Assembly (NCBI GenBank): GCA_003184365.1
Contig: NKYR01000015.1
Coordinates: forward strand, 124,001 to 188,000
Source: Evernia prunastri
Lineage: Eukaryota; Ascomycota; Lecanoromycetes; Lecanorales; Parmeliaceae
Length of the DNA: 64,000 nt
Reading direction: 5' to 3'
Position 1 is the first letter of the stretch; each line of letters opens with the position of its first letter. The position numbers and the translations under genes are program-made. The notes beneath the pieces were generated by a model, which saw nothing but the letters and a program-made list of their open reading frames with translations, was not told the origin of the DNA and did no database searches. Of the stretch, positions 22,098 to 33,323 are shown in pieces.

Positions 22098-24170
22098 ATG
22101 TTCCTCCAGCCCCTGGATCTCACCACTGCTCTTCGGCCAACCTTGCTCCCTGACGAGGTACTACTCTTCGTTCAAGATGCAGTTGGCCTATATGAAGGGT
22201 GCGGTTCCCTGTACCCTTGGAGGGCACACTCTAATCCCAAGATCTGAATAGGAAGTATAAGATACCTGGCCTCCAAAATGGGCATGCGTACCTTACAACG
22301 TATCGAGCCTGTTACGTCGATAATTCGGAGCCTCGGAAGAACTCCGTGGCCGTCGAATTGAAGAGCGTTGATAGATACGAGTTCTACGTAAGCAGAGAGG
22401 CCTTCCAGGACTTATCACAACCATACTAAATACATGCAGGCAGGCTTCTTGAAGTCCTCTGCTAAGATTACTCTGCACCCCAAAGCTCCCAAGCGTGCAT
22501 CCGTCCAAAGTCGAAGTCACTCCACTATCCCAAACCCTCAGAGGGCGGCACAATCTCCTTCGCGCAGCTCGACTGCAACCCCAGTACATCGCGGACCAAG
22601 CCCTTTCTCAAGCCCAGCGCCAGCATCCAGCACTCCCAGATCAAACACTGCGACATGGGTTTGCACCATTTGCTCCTTCTCCAACCCAATGCCGGCGAAT
22701 TTTGATCCAGCAACTGCAAACTCGAACGCACCTCTGCCCGCATGTGTGACCTGCGGGGTCAAGCCTTCCTTTCCACATGTGCTCAAAGCATCCATTGCGA
22801 ATGCTGCAGGGCGTCAAGGCTCTCAATTTCAGAGCCAAGCTCCTATACAACCACTTTTAGAGAGTCATGGGCAGTACAGTGAGAACTCAAGCATCGAGTA
22901 TATTGAAGCCCAGTGGCGTGGAGAATCTGCTTTGCCAGCAAGGTCCAGGTTCCAGTGCCCTCGATGCACCTTCCTGAACCATCCGTCTTTGCTCGCCTGC
23001 GAGCTGTGTGGAGGTCCTCTCCTTTCGATGGAGTCTAAAGCGGCAGATGTTCTTGGAGAGACCATTGGACGGCCTGAATCCCCTGGTCCAAGCCTAGATG
23101 GCGCAAGCCTTGGCATCGATAATGACACAGAGTGTGTAAAATTCTCCTTTCGCGCGGGTGGTGAGAAGATCTTCCACGAGAGGCTCAAGGGTGCTATGGT
23201 GCAACGTAAATGGCTTCTGCAGAACGCTCCTCCAGTCCCAGATTCGTCCCCAGGCAACTTTTACAGCACAACGATCGGCATTGATGGGCAAGTCCGACAA
23301 CCAGCTGAGAAAGCAAGAACAGTAGGAATCGCTGGTCTTGAGCGTCAAGGTCTCGAGCTCCGGAAGAAAAACGAAGCAGTTATAGGTTCTGCGTTCGAAG
23401 ATCTTGACGCCCTCATGGCCTCGGCTAAAGAAATTGTTGCTCTCGCCGAAAGCTTTTCGAAGAAAGCTGGCGGAGAATCAGCGGACGCTAACCAGCTCAT
23501 CGCGGAGTCTGCCAAAGCGTTGGACATGGTAACAACCAAAGACATGCTTGGATCCAGTGCCGGCTCCGAATCCCTTTACCTATCCGAGATGTCTCGCAAC
23601 CTTGCTGAGTACCTCACTGATGACCGTAAGGATATTTTGCGGAAAGAGGGAGGCATCATGAGTCTCGTCGATCTCTGGGCCGTGTTCAATCGCGCTAGAG
23701 GTGGTGTGGAGCTGATTAGTCCCATGGAGTTCGAAAAGGCAGCTCGGTTGTGGGAGAAGCTCAAGTTGCCCGTGCGACTACGGCGGTTCAAGAACGGACT
23801 CTTAGTTGTTCAGCAAGCAGATCGAACGGACGACAAGACCATAGCACAGCTGCTCTCCTGGCTTCAGGAGCTCCACAAGTCCTCTGCTAGTTCTGAGTCT
23901 GATCGGGGTCACGAGCCTTTTGGACGAGGCATTACGGCTCAAGAAGCAGCGCAGAGGTTTGGATGGAGCGTGGGCGTGGCAAGCGAGGAACTGGAGATGG
24001 CAGAGGAGAAAGGCGCTCTTTGTCGAGAGGAAGGGGTTGAAGGGCTGCGGTTCTGGGAAAATTGGATGGTGGAGGATCAGGATGACGATTTCGACGACCA
24101 GATCAAGGTCGATCCGTTTTATGAGATTGATCCAGTGATGAAGAACTTGGAAGAAATGGGAATCTTTTAG
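22098..24170 (+). CDS. VPS36: ESCRT-II subunit Vps36 (GLUE domain with two NZF fingers)
   Basis: ESCRT-II component that binds ubiquitinated cargo and 3-phosphoinositides on endosomes for sorting into multivesicular bodies. Exons 22098-22198, 22252-22387, 22440-24170, with matching phases; 655 residues. The two short 5' exons encode the first half of the GLUE (split PH) domain: MFLQPLDLTTALRPTLLPDE, then YKIPGLQNGHAYLTTYRACY and AGFLKSSAKITLHP. As in yeast, zinc fingers are inserted in the GLUE domain: NZF1 near 152-190 (WVCTIC...CVTCG) and NZF2 near 250-275 (FQCPRCTFLNHPSLLACELC). GLUE resumes at VKFSFRAGGEKIFHERLKGA, and the two winged-helix repeats fill the C-terminal half to KNLEEMGIF. 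Complete. Confidence 0.96.
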
Positions 24171-25478
24171 CAGCTGCTCTAGATGAGTCGTGGATTATAA
24201 CTACGACACAGACGAGGAGCGTTCTGGTCGCCCTTCCTGACTTGGGGAGAGCAAGAAACCCGCAAAGATGTGCTTCTTCTTTTCAGGTCTCTTTCCCCAA
24301 TGTTACTATTGAGACACGGAGAGCTAGGTGCAAAGACATGCTCCTTTTCAGGTGTTTTCCCTGGAAAGAATACCCTGCGTACGGCAACAATCCCACGCCT
24401 CCTCTATCTTCCCTCTGTTTTGTTCTCTGCTTCAACGAACCAACGGGTGCCAGCCCCTAAAATCGCTGCCTCTTCCAAGGTAGCACTCCCTAATATTCTG
24501 ATAACAGACTGGGCTCGCCTCTTCTTTTAGTCCGCCGAAACAGCATATTTGCACACCATTTAATTACTACATAGGTGGGTAGCAATCCAAACATTTCTAG
24601 CTTCGTGGCTCCAACCCAATAAAATTGACTGGCTCAAAAAGTTCCCCTACGGCCCCACGTACATGCATCGGCAAGACTAACAAGAACGATGTTGAGCCTG
24701 CTGTCTTCGATGGGAACATATTTATGTGATAGGATTCCTCGGTGGGGAAGCTTGACGCTGAGGAGGATGAGATAGCCCGGCAAATCGAAGTCCTTGGGGG
24801 CCTCTTATAGCTATCAGGAAGGAACAAAGGTCGTTGGCTAGAGTGCATATGAAGAGTAAAGACGCTCTTTCATTGATACCTCAAGTTGTTGATCAGTCTT
24901 AGCCTATATAATGTTGTCCACGTCGCATTTTATTCAAGGCGGAGTTGCGGTGGTGGAAGACAGGGCGCAGCTTCTCCCCACTGCCTACCGAGTTCCGCAA
25001 TACAGCCCCCCCGGCTCGAGCGCCTCTCCTTTGCATCCTGGGACAGTTCAGCCCTGAGACTGTTGCGGTACCTGACGACGCAACATGCAAAGGCGGCCAC
25101 TCGGCGTTAGGTAAGGAACGGCCAGTGGCGCACCGGGAGCTGGGAAGCGTTCAAGCATCATATGGTTTCGGCCTGCAGAAATGAACAGACAATATTCGCC
25201 GAAATCTTGCCCCGGTGATTTATTTGACTAGTAGTACCTACGCAAGGATGGCCCAATGGCAGATGGCGGGAGGGGAGGGAGAAAGGCTCGATGTGCGAGA
25301 GTGTTGCAGGATCGATGCAATGCTGGGAGTGCTACATGCATCATCTCCGTTTCGTAGCGCTCGCCTCATGCAGATGTGGATACTTGCAGGAAGCAAAGTG
25401 CAAACGTTACAATGCATCCCACTAGGATTAATATTGTTTGAGGCTGTGGAACGAACAGGTAGAGGCCTCGTGGCGTAT

Positions 25479-25508
25479 AAATTTAAAATTTAAAATTTAA
25501 AAAAAAAA
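25479..25508. repeat. AT-rich tandem tract
   Basis: Three AAATTTAA-type units run into an A9 tract. Confidence 0.85.
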
Positions 25509-25544
25509 CAACAACCTTCCGCATTATTCTCGCATGTTCGCCGG

Positions 25545-25577
25545 GGTGAGTGAGTGAGTGAGTGAGTGAGTGAGTGG
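25545..25577. repeat. (GTGA)n microsatellite
   Basis: About eight uninterrupted GTGA units; a shorter one of the same type sits at about 18943-18962. Confidence 0.95.
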
Positions 25578-25947
25578 GACACTGCCCATCGTACTCGTAC
25601 TTATATAAAGTCAAAGTACCTTACCTTGCCAGCTTTTAGACTTACTCAATATATCTTAGCCAAGCGACGGGTTGCATTGTGTCTATGCCCTCTGTATGTT
25701 ATGTATGTATATGTATAGAGTGGTGGAGTAATTTACTAATTTCCGGTGTAGAGTAGAAAGATTGATCATTGAGGAGATTAATAAGGTTCTGACAGCGGCA
25801 TGGTCATCATTAAGGGTAAGGTACTCTCTATTGACTGATTAGCCTGATCAACTTAGGTATTTGGCTTGGCCAAAATACCCTAGCGCTGCGGGCTGCGGGA
25901 TATTATGTTAAGCTACGTATGTACCTACTTCAGGTCACCTTACCACA

Positions 25948-25974
25948 CCCCCCCCCCCCCCCCCCCCCCCCCCC
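25948..25974. repeat. 27-base C homopolymer
   Basis: C27, then AA and C7. About 275 bp upstream of the next start codon. Such runs are prone to length error in assembly. Confidence 0.9.
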
Positions 25975-26249
25975 AACCCCCCCAAATCCCCCATATCTAT
26001 CAATCAAAATCCGTTACTTTGCCTATCAACTTCCCTCCCTCCATTTCATCCTGACATATCACTAACTAAAAGATCGCCTTGCCACCTTTCCTTGCTATGC
26101 CCCTCTATGCATATTCAAAGGCGACCAACTACTCGACCTACAATCTTCTACTTGTCCATCAACCTCTGTCCACAGGATAACTTGCCTCTTCGATAGCCCG
26201 ACCTTTTTTGGACCGTTGCTCTAATAATCCATTCAAAAGAAATTGCACC

Positions 26250-27639
26250 ATGCCCTCACGAGTAACGCAGGCCCGGTCGATGTATAGCAATAGCAGCTCG
26301 AGATCCGACTATAGCGATCGCTCAAGTTTTTCTGTGAGCACAGCGCCGACCGCGCACAGCGAACGGCCATCAACACACCAATACAAGACCATCGGCAACC
26401 CTCATGACCAAGATAGCCTGGACAAAGCGCAATGCTCGCATCTTGGCTACCTCGAGCCCAAGACCTCGGTGGACACCTACGGATCTACCAATTCATCAGT
26501 CGAAGACCGAGGCGATGACCTCCCACCCTTTGAGGTACCGGAAGTCTCAGACTATCCGTCAGAGACTCTAAGCTCATCGATTCTCACGTCTTCGCCCGAG
26601 GAGTTCGCCAAGTACTTTCCGTCAACGCAAACGTTGTCCATCAGACACGATGACAGCACGATGGATGGCAACATGAACCTGCGCATCGACACCGAAGCTC
26701 GGACCTTGGACGGGAGAACGATCGACCTTCAGCTTTTCCACTTGCGCATGCATGACTTGAAGCGTCGGGAATTTTCTCTCCGGAGATACTCCAGGGATTC
26801 TGGGCGAGAGATCTGCCATTCGAGTAGGAAGTACACTAAACCATCTGTCATACGAAGGCCGGGGCTCCAACGGTCAATGAGCAGTGCTTTCACAAGCTTG
26901 CGGTCAAAGTCTGAGAGCAAGACAGCTACAGCGATGAGCTTGAACCGGCATGACTCTGGCTACGGCTCCTTGCATGGAGATGACGCGGAGGAAGATGTAA
27001 CTAGCCAGTCGCTAGGACCCTCGAATAGCATCCCTATACCAACGAATACCACGCAACTTGAGTTCTCGAATTATGCACATCTTGAGATCAAACGTCGAGG
27101 GGCCAGCGCGAGCAAAGGATATGAAATGGAGTACTGGGGGACAAGATACGCGTGGAAGCGAGCCATGGTCAGATCAGGCCATTGCGAAGAAGTCTCGTAC
27201 CATCTTGTTGACACGAAGACCTCAGCATCCTTGGCACACATTGTACAAGTTTCCCTGAGTGAGTCGAAGCGACGTGAAGAGACGGCAAAAGGGGGTTGGG
27301 TGCCGCCGTGTCAGATGACCCTTGAGCACTCGCTGCTTGAGAGATCAACCGATCTGGCCGAGTGAGTGGACCAGCCTTTCCCAGAAGGAAGGCGGAGTAC
27401 TAACAGTCTATAGTGTGATCATGGCTTCGGGTCTTGTTGTGCTGGTGGACGACAGCATAAATCGGCGGTGGCATCCGAAAAATAGGCGTATCCCAATGAC
27501 TGTGCCAATGCTCACCAAACCCCCGTTCCGCACGAATATGGAATCCGTCGGACCCAAGCGTCTGATTGACGAGGTGTTTCACCGTAGGGAGAAGAGGGGC
27601 GGGCAACGGCCTATTTTCTTACGACAGAAGACATACTGA
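26250..27639 (+). CDS. Orphan 445-residue Ser-rich fungal protein
   Basis: Start chosen at the first ATG of the frame (26250, ACCATGC context); the codons upstream begin only with TTG. Exon 1 26250-27361, intron 27362-27413 with donor GTGAGT, textbook branch TACTAAC and acceptor TATAG, exon 2 27414-27639; phases agree. The N-terminal half is Ser/Asp/Thr-rich and looks disordered (NSSSRSDYSDRSSFSVS). The C-terminal half looks folded: FSNYAHLEIKRRG, MEYWGTRYAWKR, EVSYHLVDTKTSASLAHIVQ, GGWVPPCQMTLEHS, then across the intron VIMASGLVVLVDDSINRRWH and a basic tail (FHRREKRGGQRP). I recognise no named domain. Intron, codon structure and fold-like second half support a real gene; the function is unknown. 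Confidence 0.82.
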
Positions 27640-29453
27640 CTTGGATTTACCGTTGAATGTCTGATGTCGGATCTTGTGTCGGTGGCATAGGTGCTAGGAT
27701 GCATTTGCGATTGATTTAATTGCCCGCGTTTTATGACATGTACCACCATATCTTGTAAGATTAAGCCTTAGGGGAAGACATGTTTGGAGCATTGCAGATG
27801 GCCTAATGTTATATGTACTACGTAGGATATATTAATATTGAATAAAGCGGCTCGGCTCTGAATTTACATCTTACCTAAGGTGTTACCTTAAGGTAGGATT
27901 GAACCTAAGGTACCTTACCTTATTTGAATTATTAGTAAGGTAGCTTAGAGTAGGGCAAGACAACTAACTACCTTACCTACGGGCTACCTTACATCTTTTT
28001 TTGATGACAGGTGAGAAACATTTTGTATAACTAGTTACCCAGTTGTATATTCGTACTTTTGTATCTTATATTTGTACCTTGCCTTGCCTTTGGTGCCTTT
28101 GATGGAATCCCAGCAATTGGAAAAAAGCTTCTTTTTCTTTTACTTCTTCTTCTTCTTCAAGATGATGTCATCTCAGCCGCGAGTCATTGTTATTGCCAAT
28201 GACCCATTTCCAAATTGCAGCCCAACGAAGCCCGACAGACTCGTGAGCTTCAATGTCAATCCAAAGCAATTTATCTACCTTACAACTTACCTTACCTACT
28301 GCGCGGCTGCCTTAAACTACAAGGCAGTGGCGCCCGCGCGCTCCCTCCCCACCCACCCCCCCCGCCCCGAATCCCCCGAATCAATACCCCATATTACCTA
28401 TTCTATTCCCCGCGGCGACTCGTTTCTTCCCTTCCGAGGTCCCCCTTCATCACACTTCCGACAATTCCCACACGGACAATTTCCCACATCCACAGGGACA
28501 ATCAGCGGAGATTTGGCAAGTTCTCAAGATATGATAGGGGCAGAGCATGGTTCGGGGAAATATCAACGTCCCTACGAACAAGCTTATGTTCTCTCGGTAT
28601 TCAATCAAGAGGCGCCATGTTGTTTCTTACCTTAAAGTAATGAATGAATGGAAAGAATTCAACACCAACCTACCACCCACCACCCACCACCCAAACCCCA
28701 AGACCCCAAACCCCAAACACCCCAAAAACCCCCATGTTCCAATTCAAGCTATCCCTCTACCCATCTACGAATCATACATACCACATGGTTTGGACTTATG
28801 CAACCAGTCCTCTTGAATTCCTATCTTTTCCTATTTTTTTCCCTAACTAATTTTTTCCCTATTTTTCCTCCCTATTTTCTCACCCCTCAGCCTTTTTCTC
28901 ACACACTCGCAACCCGGCCCTCTTTCCCCTTTTCGGCCAAAACCAAAATCCGCTATCCGCCTACTCCTTCTTTCTTTCTTGCTTTTATCACTCCCCGGAA
29001 ACTATTAAACACTGCTGCCAGCACACCCTTGGCTGTCCCATGGACCTGATTCGGCTCTTGTCTGGGAACAGAATGTCCAGCCTACCGCTCATATCCAAAG
29101 GGCTTCGAATCATGCCCGTCTCAAAACTTTACTACACAACCTCATGCATCTCTTTCCTTTCATCTAGTCCTCTTCTACTTTAGACCGTTGCCTCACGGCT
29201 GCCTACCTCTCATGTCTTTCCCTCATCTTGCCTTGTCTCTCACATTCTCATCAAGCTTCTCGCCAACTGGTCCTTCCATCCGTAACTCTGTACCAGAACC
29301 TACCCTCATTTACCCTTTCCTTCGTCCAGGTCTTAAGAGAGCCCCACTGCTCTTTCGACCCAACATCCAGAACAACTGCTCCATCAGCCTCCTTCATCCC
29401 CTCATCCCACTCTACCAGCCCTTACGTCAGGGTATCAACAACTTCCTACTCCA
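27640..29453. other. 1.8-kb intergenic region, pyrimidine-rich toward its right end
   Basis: Dense TACCTTA/CCTAAGG words at 27868-28000, a CA-rich low-complexity tract at 28665-28740 and a strongly C/T-rich plus strand from about 28800 to 29450. The last looks like a fungal promoter and 5' leader for the dsRBD-like gene that follows. Frames at 28072-28640 are low-complexity products. Confidence 0.55.
28665..28740. repeat. CA/CCA low-complexity tract
   Basis: Repeated CCACCCA and CCCCAAA words. Confidence 0.8.
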
Positions 29454-30024
29454 ATGTACCAATATTACTCGCCTTCAGTCATCAGAGAAAAGCCATCTTC
29501 AGCATCTACGCTACACGATCGACCGATGATGTCAACCTCCTCTACTGCGTCCAGCAGTTCCGGCGTGGCCCAACGCTCATCGACCTGGCAAGACAGACTT
29601 CAAGGTTCGCAGGCCCCATGACCTCTTCCTACACAATCCCACAGAACCTCAACAACTCTTGCCCAAAGGGCACCTGGTGTCTCTTGAAACCTAGCCTTTC
29701 GACTCTTTCCCCCCATTCCCCAAAACGAGTGCTTTCTCCAGGCAAGATGAAGCCCGCCTCTAATGCCACCTTCCAGCCCACTGCTCCCAACGCCACATCT
29801 CATCCCCAGAATACAAAGTCTTCTCCGATCGTCGAGGCAAGCGCACCGCCTGGTCCTGCCACATCACCGTCTCCGGGCTTACGATCCCGGCTCGCTACTG
29901 GTACGATGGGCAGTATGTGAACACGGCCAAGGAAGACGCGGCGGAGGCTGCTCTGCAGAAACTGCTGGGGCGGGGGAATGGCGCCATGGGCTCGGTGGGG
30001 CAAGGGAGGGTTGTGGGGTGGTAG
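29454..30024 (+). CDS. Small double-stranded-RNA-binding-motif-like protein
   Basis: The C-terminal exon, read in the frame ending at the TAG at 30022, gives EYKVFSDRRGKRTAWSCHIT, then SGLTIPARYWYDGQYVNTAK and EDAAEAALQKLLG. That is the pattern of a dsRBM: a first strand pair with W, a strand, then the K-x-A-x2-x-AAExAL-x-x-L helix. Model: exon 1 29454-29604 (MYQYYSPSVIREKPSSAST..., a Ser-rich tail ending STWQDRLQ), intron 29605-29776 (donor GTTCGC, branch CTAAT, acceptor TTCCAG), exon 2 29777-30024; 132 residues. Exon 2 is well supported. The donor is weak, and a second intron or different first exon is possible. Similar short proteins are common in filamentous fungi as far as I recall, without known role; RNA binding is inference. 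A longer frame (29228-29920) over the same bases is not the coding one. Confidence 0.7.
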
Positions 30025-30490
30025 ACGAGTGAGATGTGACGGTGGACGACAACGGGGAAGTATAGAAAATTGTTCAGGATAGTGTACTCCAGGTTTACTA
30101 AAGACGACTTGGGGGGAAAGGGGGGGGTCGAGAACAGGGTACATGTGTGAGACATTGCATATCCTTTCGCTGTGAATCTAGGGAAACCCGCATGGTCAGG
30201 GAAATGATGTTCTTCTTTGGGGTTGTGAATTTGCAAAGATACCCAGAAAAAGAAATTGATCACTCGTGGGTTGTAATTGGTGGGACCCTTTACTCTGTAC
30301 TTTATAAAATGATTGGGCAGGAACCATCTTTAATCTTTTCAGCAATGTGACGTGAATTTTTGAAGACAACGAATCTATAAACGACAACGTCCATTTCCGA
30401 GACCACCGGTACTGGCTAGTACCGTGGTTATATCGAGGAGCAAGATTGTATCTGCCTGATCCCATGTGAACAATGCCCACTTGACTATCG
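30025..30490. other. Convergent intergenic region
   Basis: Between the stop of the dsRBD-like gene (plus) and the stop of the tRNA-guanine transglycosylase gene (minus). Only 3' flanking sequence expected; no gene seen. Confidence 0.6.
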
Positions 30491-32282
30491 CTACGTGAGA
30501 AGATCGACGCCAACCTCCCTCAACGCCGTCACCGCCCACGTCGGCACCCTGGCCATGTCGCCACCGTACGCCTTGCCGAAGTAGGCCTGTAGAAAATCCG
30601 GATATCGGTCCTCGACGATGGCTGCGCGGACCTTGCCCATCAGAGAGAGCAAGTAATGCACGTTGTGAATGGTCAATCTACGCCCGAGAAAAAAAATCCA
30701 AAAGAACGGTTCAGCTGCATATCCCACGTTGCCCCGTGTGTGGAATTGAAAAAGACTGCGGGTTGAGAGTGAGAAGGGGGGGGGGGGGGGGGGGGGGAAG
30801 TGGGATTGGGCGACGCACAGATGAGCACCTGCCGTCTCCTTCGACGCGACATGGTGGATGTAAGCGCGCGTGACGCCGAGACCGCCCTCTTCGGTCGGTC
30901 GGCAGCAGGGGCACGGGCAGTCCGCTTCTACGGCGGCGAAGTCGTTGGCGAAGGACGCGTGCCGGAGGTTCAGCGTACCGGTTGAAACGATGGCGTTGCC
31001 GAAACGCTAGCGGGGCTCGTTGATCAGCCGGGGTGAAGGGATTGGGTGGGACGGGTGGGTGTTGGGGGGAAGGGGGGGGGAGAAGCGAATACTTACGGCC
31101 GTTCTCGTGGGCCAGACGCAGTCGAACATGTCCGCTCCGAGGGCGACGGAGACGAGGAGATCTTCGGGGTAGCCGACGCCCATCACGTAGCGTGGTTTGT
31201 TCCGAGGGAGCCAGTCCGTGCAGGCGTTCACGCTGGGTTTTTTCGGGATTTAGCTTATTTTTAAATATGAGTATGGTGTGTTCGTTCAGACATACACTTG
31301 ACAATAGGAAACCTTGTCCTCTCCGCCGGACAGCCCACCTATAGCTACACCGGGCGTATCTCTCTGGGCCATCTCCTCACAACACACTTTCCTCATCTCA
31401 AGATCCAAACCCCCTTGAATGATGCAGAACAGGTTCTGCGTCTCGGGCTTCTTGTGGGCGGCTATACAGCGATCGAGCCATCTGATGGATCGCTCCATTG
31501 CCTCTCTCATCCTTGCCGCGTCTGGAGAGGTGGTCGCTATGACGTCGTCGAGTTGCATGATTATGTCTGAGCCTATGGTGTTTTGCAAGGAGATTGAATG
31601 TTCGGGGGTCAGTAACCTTGGGGTGGTGTCAATCGAGGTATTTGCCAGAATGCCCGAATATAGATCGCCTTACATTGGGGTTCCATCATGCGGACTTTGG
31701 AAGCGCACTCCCTCTTCGGTGACCTTGGCGAGCTTCAGTAGGCTCACCATTTGGAATCTATCGCGAGATCAATTGGAGCAGAAAGCCGCGGTACGTCGTT
31801 TCCCAGAGAAGGGAACATGGTCTTTCAGGTAAGGGAATCAAAATGAAAACTCACCCACCGCTATCCGTCAGGATGTTGCCATTCCATCCTTGCAGGATAT
31901 GTGCTCCTCCAATCTTCTCGAGCGTCTCCTGTCCGGGTTTGAGTCCCAGATGGTACGTGTTGTTAAGACAGAGATTGCATCCGGTCTGAGCCAGTTGTTT
32001 AGGTGTTAGGCCCTTGAGCGAGGCTTGCGTTGCAACTGGCATGAACATGGGAAGCAGCACAGGGCCATGGGGAAGCGTTAGGATTGAAGAGCGAGCTTTA
32101 GTGGTCTTTCGTTAGAAGATATATGATCAGCATTCGAACGACGGAGACACCCGAATCTTTTCTTTTCCTTGTTCTTTTCTTTTGGGGGCATTGAAGTTTT
32201 TGAATAGAAGAGATGCTTGACTGACGGAGCATTTGGCAATGATTTCGAATTCGAGGGCTGGAGATTTTGTAGATGTAGACAT
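30491..32282 (-). CDS. QTRT1: Queuine tRNA-ribosyltransferase catalytic subunit
   Basis: Exchanges G34 for queuine in tRNAs with GUN anticodons. Seven exons: 32282-32226, 32105-31855, 31757-31674, 31616-31296, 31232-31097, 31006-30819, 30677-30491. Every junction keeps phase, giving 407 residues (human 403). The first exon boundary (CS|TTKARSSILTLPHG) matches the family spacing exactly. Motifs: MFMPVATQASLKG, CLNNTYHLGLKPG, LTDSGGFQMVSL (general acid/base Asp), GSDIIMQLDDV, CIIQGGLD, AIGGLSGGE, YVMGVGYPEDL and DMFDCVWPTRTARFG (nucleophile Asp in the first residues). The zinc site DCPCPCC...AYIHH has a longer loop than in human. Introns are 57-141 bp; the last (30818-30678) contains a 22-base homopolymer. 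Fungi must import queuine or its precursors. The partner subunit QTRT2 is not in this window. Confidence 0.96.
30776..30797. repeat. 22-base G homopolymer inside QTRT1 intron 6
   Basis: G22 on the plus strand, so a C run in the transcript, beginning about 21 nt after the donor site. Confidence 0.9.
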
Positions 32283-32921
32283 GGCTTTTCTGCGTAGGAA
32301 ATTACGAATCATCTACTAGAGCATGCAACTATACAAAACGTAATGCTGGCGAATGGAAAGGTTTGCTGTCACATATGGGTGACAAATTCCGGTGCCGCGT
32401 TTGTGATGCGTATGACTTTACTGAGTGTGACCATGCTGGCGGATTTTGCGCCTTGAATTTGCTGTAAAGTACAAGATCTTCTACAACATGATGAATGAAG
32501 TGCTTTTCCGCATGTGCATGAGGAGGGGAGGGATACCTTACCTGAGACGAACAGCCGATAGGGCTAGGACGGTGGACGGCTGCTCGGGTTGTCAGCGCTG
32601 GTTTCGCTAGGTAGTTAATCGCCATTAAAGTGCACTACTTTACCTTACCTAGAGTGCAACAAATCTGGAAAAACATGGACTACTACAGGGGTTTTCTTTC
32701 TTACAGGCTTACGAGATTGGGATTGGGCGAACAGAGCATCTTACCGAAATATCACTTCCTGTGCTGTTGTAATAATTTGCAAGAGGTTTCTGTTCTGTAT
32801 GCTATTATGATAAGAGAAGCTGCTTTCAAAGTTCGCCTTATTTACAGCCGACAAAAGTCGAGACAGTGCAATGATGATCCACCTCATGATTTCCCGACCA
32901 GACAACACATCCCATGCATGA
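32283..32921. other. Intergenic region
   Basis: Promoter side of QTRT1 and 3' flank of the cysteine-rich protein gene (both minus). A 98-codon minus-strand frame at 32329-32625 has an ATG but no domain or codon support and probably lies in the QTRT1 leader. One ACCTTACCT word at 32641. Confidence 0.55.
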
Positions 32922-33323
32922 CTAGTCCGTGGCAACAATATTCCCATCCACGCAAGTTGTCCCAGCAGCAACAGGCCCAACGTCAATCAACCCGCCCTGG
33001 TCACACTCGAAGAAGGCGCTTCCGGTATCATCGCAGAACAGGTGCCCGTCAGGCGAACAGTCACCGTAGTTGTCGGCTCGAATCTTGTTCTCCAACTCGT
33101 CGCAGTATGTGCCATCAGCGACGGGGCCGAAGAATACCTCTTCGTTGCCGTTCGGTCCGGGAGCGCAAACGGAGAAAGTGTCGCAGCTATTGCAGTAGAT
33201 AGTATATGCCTCACAGGTGTAAATCTGCCTCTCGAGTAGGTTCCCTCCGTAGGATTGGTCTGGGGCTGGTGTAGCAAATACGACCGCGGCAGTCATCAAG
33301 AGTCCAAGGAGCGCGAAAAGCAT
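32922..33323 (-). CDS. Small secreted cysteine-rich protein with duplicated GPVAxGTxC motif
   Basis: 133 residues, single exon. The ATG at 33323 is the one that begins a clear signal peptide (MLFALLGLLMTAAVVFA, then TPAPDQ); the frame is open upstream but has no such start. The mature part of about 115 residues has nine cysteines. Two related modules can be seen: one ending VFFGPVADGTYC and one ending LIDVGPVAAGTTC, each preceded by an aromatic-x-C (TFSVC, FFECD) and a short Gly-rich turn. The pattern recalls CBM14-like chitin-binding modules, though spacing is not a clear match. Such proteins in fungi are often effectors or cell-wall-binding proteins; that role is inference. The odd cysteine count leaves one free or points to a dimer. 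Confidence 0.82.
   Translation of the reverse strand: MLFALLGLLMTAAVVFATPAPDQSYGGNLLERQIYTCEAYTIYCNSCDTFSVCAPGPNGNEEVFFGPVADGTYCDELENKIRADNYGDCSPDGHLFCDDTGSAFFECDQGGLIDVGPVAAGTTCVDGNIVATD

Larger units (their letters stand above)
24171..26249. other. 2.1-kb gene-free stretch
   Basis: Only short unconvincing frames: 24597-24848 on the minus strand has a real ATG but no recognisable motif. Contains an AT-rich tandem tract (25479-25508), a (GTGA)n microsatellite (25545-25577), TACCTTA words and a 27-base C run, followed by a pyrimidine-rich leader to the ATG at 26250. Confidence 0.6.

Noticed and set aside
26208..26249. Upstream extension of the orphan gene at 26250
   Set aside because: The frame is open but the only start there is TTG; the ATG at 26250 has a good context.
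28072..28640. Overlapping 141- and 187-codon plus-strand frames
   Set aside because: Products of C/T-rich promoter sequence; no domain and two phases equally open.
29228..29920. 230-codon plus-strand frame
   Set aside because: Low-complexity Ser/Pro translation in a phase different from the dsRBM-like exon it overlaps; begins in a pyrimidine-rich leader.
32329..32625. 98-codon minus-strand frame ahead of QTRT1
   Set aside because: Has an ATG but no recognisable feature; lies where the QTRT1 leader and promoter should be.
32630..33202. 190-codon plus-strand frame
   Set aside because: Antisense to the secreted cysteine-rich protein; Arg-rich translation typical of a reversed frame.
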